From: Solen grandis
Lineage: Eukaryota; Mollusca; Bivalvia; Adapedonta; Solenidae
DNA: 64,000 nt
Assembly: GCA_021229015.1 (NCBI GenBank)
Contig: CM037788.1
Location: 46,366,497 to 46,430,496, forward strand
Reading direction: 5' to 3'
How positions within the stretch are numbered: the first letter of the stretch is position 1; the number at the start of each line of letters is the position of its first letter. The translations under genes and the position numbers were made by a program. Shown here in pieces: positions 21,885 to 34,479 of the stretch. The notes below the pieces were generated by a model. That model did no database searches. It saw nothing but the letters and a program-made list of their open reading frames with translations, and was not told the DNA's origin.

Positions 21885-24036
21885 CCTATGACGTCATATG
21901 ACGTCACATTTGAAATATGCTACAAAAGTTTGTACGCGGTCTACAGCCATTGTTTGTGAACCGATTTTCATCAAATTTTCACAGATTGTGTATATTAAGT
22001 TCTAGTTGTGCATCCCGGTGTCCGTTTTTCAAAATTCGAAAAGTCCATGGTTCTATAGCGAATCCAAGATTCGAACCAAGGTCGTAAATTTTTAAATGCT
22101 TATAAAATCTGTCCTATTTAAGATAGAAAGTTGATATTTAGTCAGTATATAGGTCTCTAGAAGTTCTAAACATTTTGTGAAAATATATGTCATATGACGT
22201 CACGTGACGTCATTATATGATAATGTATTTCTAATATTAACAAGAATATTTCTATATGTTGAAATTGTCGAAAGGCAATGAAAATTTAAAGACACATGCT
22301 TCAAACGCTGAAATTTAGATTTCTATGATTTTCATATGCCTATGACGTCATATGACGTCACACTGGAAATATGCAACAAAAGTTTGTACGCGGTCTACAG
22401 CCATTGTTTATGAACCGATTTTCATCAAATTTTCGCAGAATGTGTATATTAAGTTCTAGTTGTGCATCCCGGTGTCCGTTTTTCAAAATTCGAAAAGTCC
22501 ATGGTTCTATAGCGAATCCAAGATTCGAACCAAGGTCGTAAATTTTTAAATGCTTATAAAATCTGTCCTATTTAAGATAGAAAGTTGATATTTAGTCAGT
22601 ATATAGGTCTCTAGAAGTTCTAAACATTTTGTGAAAATATATGTCATATGACGTCACCTGACGTCATTATATGATAATGTATTTCTAATATTAACAAGAA
22701 TATTTCTATATGTTGAAATTGTCGAAAGGCAATGAAAATTTAAAGACACATGCTTCAAACGCTGAAATTTAGATTTCTATGATTTTCATATGCCTATGAC
22801 GTCATATGACGTCACACTGGAAATATGCAACAAAAGTTTGTACGCGGTCTACAGCCATTGTTTATGAACCGATTTTCATCAAATTTTCGCAGAATGTGTA
22901 TATTAAGTTCTAGTTGTGCATCCCGGTGTCCTTTTTTCAAAATTCGAAAAGTCCAAGGTTCTATAGCGATTCCAAGATTCGAACCAAGGTCGTAAATTTT
23001 CAAATTCTTATAAAATCGGTCCTATTTGAGATAGAAAGATGATATTGGGTCAGTATATAGGTCTCTGGGAGTCTTAAACATTTTGTGAAAATAAATGTCA
23101 TATGACGTCACGTGACGCCATTATATGATAATGAATTTCTAATTCTAACAAGATTATTTCTATATCTTGAAATTTTCGAAGGGCAATGAAAAATTAAGGC
23201 CGCATGCTTCAGATGCTGAAATTTCGATTTCAAAGACTTTCAGAAGCCTATGACGTCATATGACGTCACATTTGAAATTGACTACGAAAGTTTGTACACG
23301 GTCCAGAGCCATTATTAATGGGCCGATTTTCATCAAATTTTCACAGAATGTGTATATTAAGTTCTAGTTGTGCATCTCTTTATCCGTTTTTCAAAATTCG
23401 AAAAGTCCATGGTTCTATAGCGAATCCAAGATTCGAACCAAGTTCGTAAATTTTTAAATACTTATAAAATCGGTCCTATTTGAGATAGAAAAGTGATAAT
23501 TGATCAGTATATAGGTCTCTAAGAGTCTTAAACATTTTGTGAAAATAAATGTCATATGACGTCACGTGACGTCATTATATGATAATGTATTTCTAATATT
23601 AACAAGAGTATTTCTATATGTTGAAATTGTCGAAGGGCAATGAAAATTTTATGACAAATGATTCAGACGCTGAAATTTCGATTTCAATGATTTTCAGAAG
23701 CCTCTGACGTCATATGACGTCACATTTGAAATGACTACGAAAGTTTGTACACGGTCCAGAGCCATTATTTATGGGCCGATTTTCATCAAATTTTCACAGA
23801 ATGTGTATATTACGTTCTTATTGTGTATACCGGTGTCCGGTTTTTCAAAATTCGAAAAGTCCAAGCATCTATGGCGGATCCAAGATTCGAAACAAGGACG
23901 TCAATTTTTAAATGCTTATAAAAACTGTCCTATTTGAGATAGAAAGTTGAAATTTTGTCAGTTAGTAGGTCTCTGGGTGTCTTAACAATTATGCGAAAAT
24001 AAACGTCATATGACGTCACGTGACGTCATTTTTTAT
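21885..24036 (+). repeat. X-monomer array, 454 bp period, four full units and one partial
   Basis: Units start with CC[T]ATGACGTCATATGACGTCAC at 21885, 22339, 22793, 23247 and 23701, exactly 454 bp apart. Each also carries a second palindrome cluster, ATGACGTCACGTGACGTCAT, about 310 bp downstream. Copies are most alike in the first three units. The short open frames inside them are not persuasive genes. Confidence 0.9.
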
Positions 24037-24164
24037 TATTATTATTCTTTTCTTCTTCCTAACTAAACGCTTATTTTAATATGTTGCAATAGTCCTAGAA
24101 CGATGAAATTTTTTATGGGTTTTTAGTCACGTGAGGAAATTTTGATTTCAATGATTGACAGCAC

Positions 24165-24940
24165 CCTATGACGTCACATGACGTCACAGCTAAAAATAGT
24201 GAAAAATGGTTTTCGCGCTCTACAGCCGACATTAATGGTCGGATTTTCTTCAAATTTTCACAGATTGTACATCTTGAAACTAAGGTGTACATATCCTGTC
24301 AGCTAACCGAAATTCCGAAAGACCGAAGTTCTGTGGCTGAAATAAGATTCGAACATAGGACCGAAAATTTCATTTTAGGATTAAAGAGCTTCAGGATGAG
24401 ATAGAAAGTTGAAACTTACACAGTATGCAGTTCTGCAGAATTTTTTAACCTATTTTGAGTCGTGACGTCATATGACGTTATGTGACGTCATAAGCATACA
24501 TCTTAATTTTCATTTAAAGGCAATGATTTCGACATGATGCCAGTTGTTCAGAATAATGAAAATTTCAGAGTTATTGCAGTAAAGTATGCGCTTTTGAGCA
24601 ACAGCATTTTCAGCACCCTATGACGTCACGTGACGTCAGAGGTACAAATAGTGAAAAATGGTGTTCGCGCTCTACAGCTGCCATTTATGATCAGATTTTC
24701 TTCAAATTTTTACAGATGGTACATCTTGAAACTAAGGTGTGAATATTTTGTCAGCTAACTTTAATTCCGAAAAACCGAAGCATTGTGGCTGAAGTAAGAA
24801 TCGAACATAGGACCAAAGATTTCATTTTAGGGTTAAAGAACTTCGGGATGAGATAGAAAGTTGAAACTTACACAGTTTGCAGTTCTGCATAATTTCTACA
24901 TATATTTTGAGTCGTGACGTCATATGACTTCATAAGCATA
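24165..24940 (+). repeat. Y-monomer array, 452 bp period, one full and one partial unit
   Basis: Y units start CAGCACCCTATGACGTCAC (24165 and 24617) and share the overall plan of X units: a paired palindrome, GCTCTACAGCC, TTTTCTTCAAATTTT and a second palindrome. They are strongly diverged from X in sequence. The second unit stops at the tail module. Confidence 0.85.
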
Positions 24941-25129
24941 CTACTACTGCTACTTATTTTTTCTTTCTTCATTACTAAACGCTTATTTTTCGCGGAATAT
25001 GTCAATTGTTCAGCATGAACATGAAATACTAGCAGAGGTGAGTCATTACATGAAACTTCTATCTCCTGCTTTTTGCATTAACACATGTTGCAGAAAGTCC
25101 TATCATTCGTTTAGACGAATGACATCTAG

Positions 25130-27817
25130 TTATGATTATTATTATTATTCTTTTCTTCCTCACGGATTTTCATATGTTGCAATCGTCCTAGGAGAATGAA
25201 ATTTCGATGGCATATTATTCATATGCGTAATTAAAGAATTCTATAATTTTCATATGCCTATGACGTCATTTGACGTCACACTTGGCAATTTGCTACAAAA
25301 GATTGTACGCGGTCCAGAGCGATAATTAATGAACCGATTTTTATCAAATTTTCACAGAATGTGTATATTAAGTTCTAGTTGTGCATCTGGTTGTCCGTTT
25401 TTCAAAATTCGAAAAGCACAAGGTTCTATGGCGAATGCAAGATTCAAACCAAGGACGTCGAATTGATAAATGCTCATAAAATCGTCCCTAAATGAGACAG
25501 AAGGTTGATATTTTGTCAGTATATAGATCTCCGATAGATTTAAACATTTTGTGAAAATGGACGTCTTGTGACGTCATATGACGTCATCAAATTTCTAATT
25601 TTTAAACACATAATTATATATATTAATGTGGTCCAAGGACAATGAAATTTTGATGTCATATTCTACAAGAAATGTTATTTTGATTTCTATGATTTTCATA
25701 TCTCTATGACGTCATATGACGTCACACTTGAAATAAGCTACACAAGTTTGTACGCGGTCCAGAGCCATTATTAATGAACCGATTTTCATCAAATTTTCAC
25801 AGAATGTGTATATTAAGTTCTAGTTGTGTATTCCAGTGTCCGTTTTTGAAAATTCGAAAAGTCCAAGGTTCTATAGCGATTCCAAGATTCGAACCAAGGT
25901 CGTAAATATTCAAATTCTTATAAAATCGGTCCTATTTGAGATAGAAAGATGATATTGGGTCAATATATAGGTCTCTGGGAGTCTTAAACATTTTGTGAAA
26001 ATAAATGTCATATGACGTCACGTGACGTCACATTTGAAATTGACTAAGAAAGTTTGTACACGGTCCAGAGCCATTATTAATGGACCGATTTTTAACAAAT
26101 TTTCACAGAATGTGTATATTAAGTTCTTATTGTGTATACCGGTGTCCGTTTTTCAAAATTCGAAAAGTCCATGGTTCTATAGCGAATTCAAGATTCGAAC
26201 CAGGGTCGTAAATTTTTAAATGCTTATAAAATCGGTCCTATTTGAGATAGAAAAGAGATATTTGGTCAGTATATAGGTCTCTGGAAGTCTTAAACATTTT
26301 GTGAAAATAAATGTCATATGACGTCACGTGACGTCTATAAATGAAGATGTATTTCTAATATTAACAAGAGTATTTCTATATGTTGAAATTATCGAAGGAC
26401 AATGAAAATTTAATGAAATTTCAGAAGCCTTTGACGTCATATGACGTCACATTTGAAATTAAAAGTCCAGAGCCATTATTAATGGGCCGATTTTCATCAA
26501 ATTTTCACAGAATGTGTATATTACGTTCTTATTGTGTATACCGGTGTCCGTTTTTCAAAATTCGAAAAGTCCAAGCATCTATGGCGGATCCAAGATTCGA
26601 ACCAATGACGTCAATATTTAAATGCTTATAAAAACTGTCCTATTTGAGATAGAAAGTTGAAATTTTGTCAGTTAGTAGGTCTCTGGGTGTCTTAACAATT
26701 ATGTGAAAATAAACGTCATATGACGTCACGTGACGTCATTTGTTTATTATCATTATTCTTTTCTTCTTCCTAACTAAACGCTTATTTTAATATGTTGCAA
26801 TAGTCCTAGGACGATGAAATTTTTATGGGTTATTAGGCACGTGAGGAAATTTTGAAATACCCAATGAAATTTTTAAAAAATTGCTGAAAATTTTTCCAAA
26901 TTTACGCAATACAAATTTATAAGCAAAAAAAACTAAATGAAATGAAGCTAATTTTGCTGATAATATGCTGTTTTCTTGAGGTTTAACAGTCAATATCTCA
27001 GAAACGACTGAAGATAAGTTTATACATTATGCATATAAAATGTAGCATGTTTTAAGAGCTTTCTAACGGTACCAAGTTTATTGAAATTGGACTTCATATA
27101 AGAAAGTTACATGGAAAATAAGATATTTCATAATCATGCATCATAAAAATATGGAAAAGGTCACGCGCAGGGGTCACCAAGCTTAAATACTTGCGCAACG
27201 ACTTAAAAAAAAAAAAAAAAAAAAAAATATATCAAATTGCAATTGATGGGCTATATCTTGATTTTAGACCATCTAAAAACTGCATTGTTATGCTAACGAT
27301 ATTCATATTGCATCAGTTTGTAGGCTGGGATGTTACCTTTCAAAATATCACCATAGTTCGAAATGCCAAGAATTTATGGCAAAACTACGGAAGCCCAAAC
27401 ACGCCAAAATCGCTAAATACGTTTAACTACGTTACAGGTGTCGAAAGGATATAGCACTATACAAATATTCAATACTTCTTCCTACTGAGGCTAAAATAAA
27501 ACAAGGTTACAACTGAGCTGGAGTGATGAAATTCTATGTGTGATGAAAGTTAGAAACTTACATTTGAACACTGTTTCATTTTTCTTCCATGTCGTATGAC
27601 ATAGTATAAATTTTGTATGTAAACTACATGTGCAAGATATGGGCGGACTTTTATTAAAATTCACAGAATGTGTTCTATTTGTGCTATTTTATATAGAAAT
27701 AGAGGAGATAGAAAGTTGCAATTTGGACAGATTATCTATTATGTCATCTTCTATATATACTATATAAAGCAGATGTTGCAGAAAGTCCTATCATTCGTTT
27801 AAACGAATGACATCTAG
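25130..27817 (+). mobile_element. Composite repeat element 2 ending in hairpin-CTAG
   Basis: It starts with TTAT...TTCTTTTCTTCC directly after the previous CTAG. It carries X-type monomers (25257-26740), a truncated second header (26752-26858), an unrelated section with ATATCTCAGAAACG-type repeats and a poly-A run (27208-27230), and ends with the same tail hairpin, CTAG at 27814-27817. Confidence 0.5.
25257..26740 (+). repeat. X-monomer array with internal deletion junctions
   Basis: Monomers begin at 25257, 25713, about 26010 and about 26425. The second is shortened: at 26008-26030 the downstream palindrome cluster of one unit runs straight into the post-palindrome sequence of the next. The fourth has lost the bases between CATTTGAAATT and GTCCAGAGCC. 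Confidence 0.8.
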
Positions 27818-29312
27818 TTATTATTCTTATTATTCTTTTTTTCTTCCTCTTATATTTGTGTTAATTTTGAGGTGTTGCCGTTGACTCAGAACAATGAAAA
27901 TTTTATGGCATATATTTCAAACCATGAGCTTTCGGATGCAATGATTTTCATATTCATATGACGTCATATAACGTCAGATTGGACGTCAGGTGAAAAAGTT
28001 TGTACGCGGTCTACAGCTATTATTTCTGGACCGATTTTCATCAAAATTTCACCGAATGTGTATGTTAGGCTCTAGTTGTGCCTTTTGGTGTCCGTGTTTC
28101 CAAATTCGAAAAGACAAAGGTTTTATGGCGAATCCAAGATTCGAAGTAATGACGTCAAATTTCAAATGCGTATAAAATCGCTTCCAGAAGAGCTAGAAAG
28201 CTGATTTTTGGACTGAATATTAGACTCTAAGTCTTCTATACACTCTAAAAAGATGAACGCCATATGACGTCATATGACGTCATTATGCTAATAAAACTTT
28301 CGTATTAAAACTTAACGGTTTTTAAGCCCTGTAGGCTTTATTTTTTGTATGATTTGCTTGAAATTTTGTCTGAAGATGCAGTATTAGATTCTATGGAGCC
28401 ATGTCACTTCCGTTTCTGGAAAATCTCAAAGGTCAAGGTCATATATCAATTATCGTGTTTTTCTTCGGCCGTAAATATCTCAAAAACGGTAAATATTCTA
28501 TCGAGACACTATGCGTATAATTTGTAGTGCTTAGAACGACCTTTCAGATGATATTTAGTTTTTGCTGATCGGGGTTGAATCGGTTGAGTTATGGCGGAAA
28601 AATGAAAATTTGGTAAGCCCCAGTGTGTTTAACAGTTTATATCTCTAAAACCTTTGATTTTTCAAAATATGATGATGAATATTATTTGTAGAGCAATGTT
28701 TGGCCGTTCTTTTGATGCCTAAAATTTAATGATTGGCCAAATATTGATGGAGTAATGGGAAAAAAACGAAATTCGTGTATGTAGCTTTGGTGAATTTTTC
28801 ATTTTTCAGGTGGTTTAAGAGCTTGTATCTCAAAAAGTATAAGTAATATTCCTAAACATAAAGCATGTGAAATGTAGAGAATTTTCAGACGATTATTTTG
28901 GTACCTTAAGTTTTGAAATTGAACAAAGTATAAGGAAGTTACATCAAAAATAAGAATTTAAACATGTAGAATTTCAGCGATTCTGCCGTGTTGTCAATAT
29001 TTTACGGCTAATATCTCAAAGCTCATTAGAAAAAAGTCCACACCTTAAGCAAGTGAGATGTAGAGAATTTTAAGACGATTATTTTGGTACTTAGAGTTTT
29101 AAAATTGATTAAAGTATAAGGAAGTTACATCAAAAATACGAATATGAACCCAAGTGTAAGAATTTTCGAGAAATATCCTACTTTCGCTTTCACGTTAATT
29201 TAAGCATTTTCGGAAAATATGTAAGTTTACAGCTATGTCTTAGTCATATAAATTGCAAAAAACTTTTTACTTATATCATATTGATATTACTAGCTAAACA
29301 AGCGTACCTTTT

Positions 29313-29583
29313 CCGGTGGCCGAGTGGTTAGAGCGTCCGCCTCGGGAGCGGAAGGTCGTGGGTTCGATCCCACTGGTACTGTTATAGCTCCCTTGCTTGG
29401 CGCTCAGCATATAAGGGTATTTGCAGGAATGGTAGCTCGGTATCAGGATGATGTGACTGGGTGTGGTATCATGCCACATGTCTACGGCGTGATACTGCAG
29501 TGTGGTAGTCCTATACCCGCATGAAGTAGACATCGTAACTGGCTGAATTACTGTCGGTGGGACGTTAAACCCAACAAACAAAC
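29313..29583 (+). repeat. SINE family 1, full copy with clear tRNA-like head
   Basis: The head TGGCCGAGTGGTTAGAGC (A box) and GGTTCGATCC (B box) forms a tRNA-like pol III promoter. It is followed by AGCTCCCTTGCTTGGCGCTC, TGATACTGCAGTGTGG and the tail TGGGACGTTAAACCCAACAA. It is a retroposed SINE and not a tRNA gene, because the acceptor stem does not close. This is the best template in the window for the family. Confidence 0.85.
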
Positions 29584-29800
29584 TGATATCATATATGGCA
29601 GTATTTACTACACCGATCACTACACTCGAGGTATGCACACTGGCGCATGTTGACGTCTTTTGTAAACGTTTATTAAAGTTGCTTAAATAATCATGTTTAT
29701 AGATAAACATTTACATAAGAATGAGGAGTTTCGGAAATATTTTTTGCAAAGGGACTCCTAAGGAAAGAAAAAGATGCTAAATTAAATACTAAAATACAAG

Positions 29801-30020
29801 TTTAGTTTATTAGGTTTAACGTCCCACCGACAGTATTTAAGTCTTTTGGAGACAATGTCTACTTGAGACAAATGTAGTGTTGTCACACTGCACAGTATCA
29901 CGTCGTAGACAGTTGGCATGATACCACACCCAGTCACATTATCCGGACACCGGGCCATCAGTCCTGGAACTACCCTTATTAAGCTGAGCGCTAACCAAGG
30001 GAGCTATACCAGTACCTATG
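29801..30020 (-). repeat. SINE family 1, copy lacking the tRNA head
   Basis: On the minus strand it runs from AGCTCCCTTGGTTAGCGCTC to the TTAAACCTAATAAAC tail. The tRNA-like part is missing, as expected of a 5'-truncated retroposon or of decay. Confidence 0.8.
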
Positions 30021-30404
30021 TTTACGAATTTGGTAAATACAAGAATTGAAATAATTGATATAACGTTTTCCGGGGTATTCCTAGCCTTGGTATCTTCCGC
30101 TGACACCGACTTTTTTAAACGATTATTTTTTACATACTACGTTCTTTCCTTAATGTCAATCATTTGATATTTTCTGATTTCTCAACTAATTAAAACAAGA
30201 TAAATAAATAAAAAAAACAGCCATCACATAAATTGATTGAAATCTGATAAAGAAATGAGCCGACGGTAAAAAAATGCGCGAAATTTATGTGTTACATCCA
30301 TATTTGAAAAGCACGTGCACGTGTGTGAATACTTTAATAACATTTATATGGCACCATCTTCTAATATAGCAGCATAACGTAGTAATAGGGCGGGGCAAAC
30401 TCTA

Positions 30405-30545
30405 AGTTAGTCAGTGTTAATTAAGTATAGGTTAGTGTTTTTTTAGTAAGCATTAATGAAATTAAATCGGTGTGGCGCGGCAAAGCCGCGCGACCGATTT
30501 AATGGACTTAATGCTTACTAAATAACACTAACCTACTTAGTGTTT
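30405..30545. repeat. Long palindrome with GC-rich tip
   Basis: The left arm (GGTTAGTG...TTTAGTAAGCATTAA...ATTAAATCGGT) and right arm (ACCGATTTAAT...TTAATGCTTACTAAA...CACTAACC) are about 60 nt each and closely matched, with a GGCGCGG-CAAAG-CCGCGCG tip. The flanks 30030-30404 and 30546-31930 show no gene. Confidence 0.85.
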
Positions 30546-31934
30546 GGAACTGTGTTTTGAAATTTAACGCAGTCGCACATTCCAAATATAGTATTGATTT
30601 TTTAGACTCGACCCTATCAACCTGTTCCCGGCGTGAATTACATCACGTGACATGTAACATGTTATGTCAAAGGTCAATGCGTCGCTCTAGCTGTGTATAT
30701 CTATGTAGATCTACGCTCCAAATGAGCATTGAACCGGAAGCCGACTTTAATCTCTTCGGCAAAAAAGTGGTGATTGAAATTTGAATAAAAGATACTGTTT
30801 AGAAAGGTTCATATATCTGCACCTATATATATTGTGTTTTGGACATTATTATTTTATTTTTTTTTATTTAAGTAACCCTTGTTTGTTAGTGTTTTTTTTT
30901 TCTTCTCTTCTCATTATTTATATACATTTTTCAATTTGAATTTATTTAATCGGATATTTACTTAATCGCTTTGTTTAGTAATTGGTTATATATTGCCCAT
31001 TCTGTGTTAACATGTGTAGACATTGAAATTACACAAGTGTCTTTAAAGCGATGACCGATACTAATGTTGTTAGAACTTGTGGTCAAACCCTCTTACTTAT
31101 TTTTTAAAATCTTCAATGTTGTATCATCATTACTTAGGCAATACTACATGTTTAAACTAAACTAAGCGGAAGGGTAGAGTTCTTTTGTTATTTTGGATTA
31201 ATCAGAATCCTGGTGAGTAAATGTTTGTTCTCTATGGTTGCTGTGTATTATTTTTTGTCGATGTTCATGCGTTCACATCAAAAATCCCTGTAACACGTTA
31301 CACATGCGTGGACTAAGACCACAATTTAAATTTACTATATGTTCTATATAAGCATATATACAAATGACAATTTCTGTAAGGGACATTGGCATCCAAACTT
31401 ACCCTCATTAGATAGATCTATTCAAAAGAAATAATTCTGTACATTTTAAACATGGAGTCACCCGACTACTTTTTGACCTATTTAAGGCCAAATAACATGC
31501 GTATGAATTTAGTGCACCGGTCGGCCATTTCACGCTAATTTTCTCAAAAATTCCCCCCCTCAGAAATGCTAAACTATTAAGATTGTTGTGCAATAAGGCC
31601 TCCAAATTGGGCATTTTATGACTATTTTAACTGTTCTATAGAATTCAATCCTTTATTGCATGTCTTTCAGTCAAAATCTCACCTTAATTCAGCATTAAAT
31701 AGGGTCACTTTTTTCTGTGTAGGGTGGTCTTAGTCTATATTGGTGAACACATAAAGCTCCGCTTCTCGACACAACTTGACGCACATACGCAGTGAAGGTG
31801 CTTGAAGCTGGTTTTAAATTGATCAGTTGATTTAGCGGAATAGTGTTTAATGACAAGTTGATGCCGATTAAATGAATTAAATGGAGACAAAATTTTGAAA
31901 AAATGGAATGATTTCATTGGACAAAATATAATTT

Positions 31935-32030
31935 AAAACACTAAGAGAGAATTTAACAGTTAAGAAGCCGTCACTCGCTACGCTCGTTCTGGCTTCTTAA
32001 CTGTTAAATTCTCTCTTAATAAACACTAAG
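31935..32030. repeat. Long palindrome with CG-rich loop
   Basis: The arms CTAAGAGAGAATTTAACAGT/TAAGAAGCC and their complement at 31991-32020 match perfectly for about 29 bp. The 20-nt loop contains ACTCGCTACGCTCG. Layout and loop composition resemble the hairpin at 12995-13093. Confidence 0.85.
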
Positions 32031-32307
32031 TATAACGAATACAGTCGTCTCCATCGTATGTACAAGCATTATTGCTACACGCGTCGACGAATCTATTGCA
32101 TGGTAGCATTTACGGTTATATTCCCGCGACTGTACACGAAATTAAAAAAAAAAAAAAGAATTTTGATATGCAGAATTAATAGGTTTAAGTTTAATTGCTT
32201 ATATTTTGAAAACCTATAAAACTAGACCCAAATATGCTACAGTTGAATTGTAGGGATTTTCAGGACATTTATTTTGGTACCTAGAATACTAAACTTGAAA
32301 TCTCTCA

Positions 32308-32528
32308 GCCCCTCACCGCTGTGGGTTCGAATTCCGGTAGGGACTTCGGATTTTTCATGTGAGGAAGCCTGCCAGCTGGCTTGCGGTAGGTCGGTGGTTA
32401 TATCCGCGTATCTCTGTGTACTCGGGGTCTTCCTCCACCTGTAATTAGCTGGACGTCTCTATATGATTGAAATACTATCACAGCGACGGTAAACCCCAAT
32501 ACAACAACAACAACAACAACAACAACAA
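32308..32528 (+). repeat. SINE family 2 with (AAC)n tail
   Basis: The B-box-like GTGGGTTCGAATTCC is followed by TTTTTCATGTGAGGAAGCCT, GCCAGCTGGCTTGCGGTAGG, CTGTAATTAGCTGGACGT, a GACGGTAAACCCC end and an (AAC)n tail. The tRNA head is truncated. It is inserted in repeat element 3. Confidence 0.85.
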
Positions 32529-32868
32529 TTAAAATTGGTCAAGTTATAAGAAAGCGATATCAAAATAAAGATTTATTTATTTTCGACATATGGCTTACTT
32601 CACAAAGTTCATGATGAGAACCATACAAAAAAAAAGTAAAAGGTAGGAAAAATAATATATATTCTTTCTAACGGTATTAATCTTTACATTTCAAAATGTT
32701 GCAGAAAGTCCTATCATTCGTATCAACGAATGAAATCTAGTTATTATTATTCTTTTCTTCTTCCTAACTAAACGCTTATTTTTATATGTTGCAATAGTCC
32801 TAGGACGATGAAATTTTTATGGCTTATTAGTCACGTGAGGAAATTTTGATTTCAATGATTTTCAGCAC

Positions 32869-34340
32869 CCTATGACGTCACATGACGTCACAGCTAAAAA
32901 TAGTGAAAAATGGTGTTCGCGCTCTACAGCCGTCATTTATGGTCGGATTTTCTTCAAATTTTCACAGATTGTACAACTTGAATCAAAGGTGTGCATATCC
33001 TGTCAGCTAACCGAAATTCCGAAAGACCGAAGTTCTGTGGCTGAAATAAGATTCGAACATAGGACCGAAAATTTCATTTTAGGATTAAAGAGCTCCAGGA
33101 TGAGATAGAAAGTTGAAATTTACACAGTTTGCAGTTCTGCAGAATTTCTACAAATATTTTCAGTCAGAACGTCATATGACGTCATGTGACGTCATAAGCA
33201 TACTTCTTAATTTTCATTTTAGGGCAATGATTTTGACATGATGCCAGTTGTTCAGAATAATGAAAATTTCAGAGTTATGAAAGTAAAGTATGCACTTTTC
33301 AACAAAAGCATCTTAAGAATCCTATGAGGTCACATGACGTCACAGCTAAAAATAGTGAAAAATGGTGTTCGCGCTCTACAGCCGTCATTTATGGTCGGAT
33401 TTTCTTCAAATTTTCACAGATGGTACATCTTGAATCAAAGGTGTGCATATCCTGTCAGCTAACCGAATTTCCGAAAGACCGAAGTTCTGTGGCTGAAATA
33501 AGATTCGAACATAGGACCGAAAATATCATTTTAGGATTAAAGAGCTTCAGGATGAGATAGAAAGTTGAAACTTACACAGTTTGCAGTTCTGCAGAATTTC
33601 TACATATATTTTCAGTCGTGACGTCATATGACGTCATGTGACGTCATAAGCATACTTCTTAATTTTTATATTAGGGCAATGATTTCGACATGATGCCAGT
33701 TGTTCAGAATAATGAAAATTTCAGAGTTATGACAGTAAAGTATGCGCTTTTGAAGAAAAGCATCTTCAGCACCCTATGACGTCACATGACGTCACAGCTA
33801 AAAATAGTGAAAAATGGTGTTCGCGCTCTACAGCCGTCATTTATGGTCGGATTTTCTTCAAATTTTCACAGATGATACAATTTGAAACTAAGGTGTGCAT
33901 ATCCTGTCAGCTAACCGAAATTCCGAAAGACCGAAGTTCTGTGGCTGAAATAAGATTCGAACAAAGGACCGACAATTTCATTTTAGGATTAAAGAGCTTC
34001 AGGATGAGATAGGAAGTTGAAACTTACACAGTTTGCAGTTCTGCAGAATTTCTACGAATATTTTGAGTCGTGACGTCATATGACGTCATGTGACGTCATA
34101 AGCATACTTCTTGATATTCATTTTAGGGCAATGATTTCGACATGATGCCAGTTGTTCAGAATAATGAAAAATTCAGAGTTATGAGAGAATAGTATGCGCT
34201 TTTGAAGAAAAGCATCTTCAGCACCCTATGACGTCACATGACGTCACAGCTAAAAATAGTGGAAAATGGTGTTCGCGCTCTACAGCCCTCATTCATGATC
34301 AGATTTTCTTCAAATTTTTACAGATGTCACATCTTGAATT
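32869..34340 (+). repeat. Y-monomer array, 452 bp period, three full and one partial unit
   Basis: Units start at 32869, 33321, 33773 and 34225, each 452 bp apart. Each ends with a run of two or three palindromes (GTGACGTCATATGACGTCAT, then GTGACGTCAT). All share a 78-codon open frame beginning inside the palindrome, which I treat as incidental. The last unit breaks at a (TTC)n run. Confidence 0.9.
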
Positions 34341-34479
34341 CTTCTTCTTCTTCTTCTTATTATTCTTTTTTTCTTCCTAACTAAACGCTTATTTTTCTAT
34401 GTTGCAATACTCCTAGGACGATGAAGTTTTAAAGACTTATTAGTCACGTTAGGAAATTTTGATTCTATGATTTCATATG

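Larger units (their letters stand above)
21578..25129 (+). mobile_element. Composite repeat element 1 (header, X array, header, Y array, CTAG tail)
   Basis: In order it contains the hairpin cluster, a header with CTAACTAAACGCTTATTTTT and TCCTAGGACGATGAAATT (about 21770-21884), X monomers, a second header (24050-24164), Y monomers, and a tail module (24955-25129). The tail ends GCAGAAAGTCCTATCATTCG, hairpin CATTCGT-TTAG-ACGAATG, ACATCTAG. The hairpin a few bases before CTAG is the hallmark of a Helitron 3' end. It has no Rep or helicase coding, so it would be non-autonomous. The 5' border is inferred from adjacency to the previous CTAG. Confidence 0.55.
27818..32740 (+). mobile_element. Composite repeat element 3, heavily interrupted, ending in hairpin-CTAG
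   Basis: A header variant (CCTCTTATATTTGTGTTAAT) leads into one X-like monomer (27957-28290). Then come four or five diverged units of about 150 bp (28620-29160), with motifs GTATCTCAAAAAGTATAAG, GATTATTTTGGTACC and AAGGAAGTTACATCAAAAAT. Related sequence resumes at 32160 and ends with the tail hairpin, CTAG at 32737-32740. The part between 29290 and 32150 holds SINEs and two hairpins and looks inserted. Confidence 0.45.

Noticed and set aside
29313..29375. Possible tRNA gene (A box TGGCCGAGTGGTTAGAGC, B box GGTTCGATCC)
   Set aside because: There is no closing acceptor stem, and the same head is joined to the SINE body in several other copies. It is the SINE promoter.
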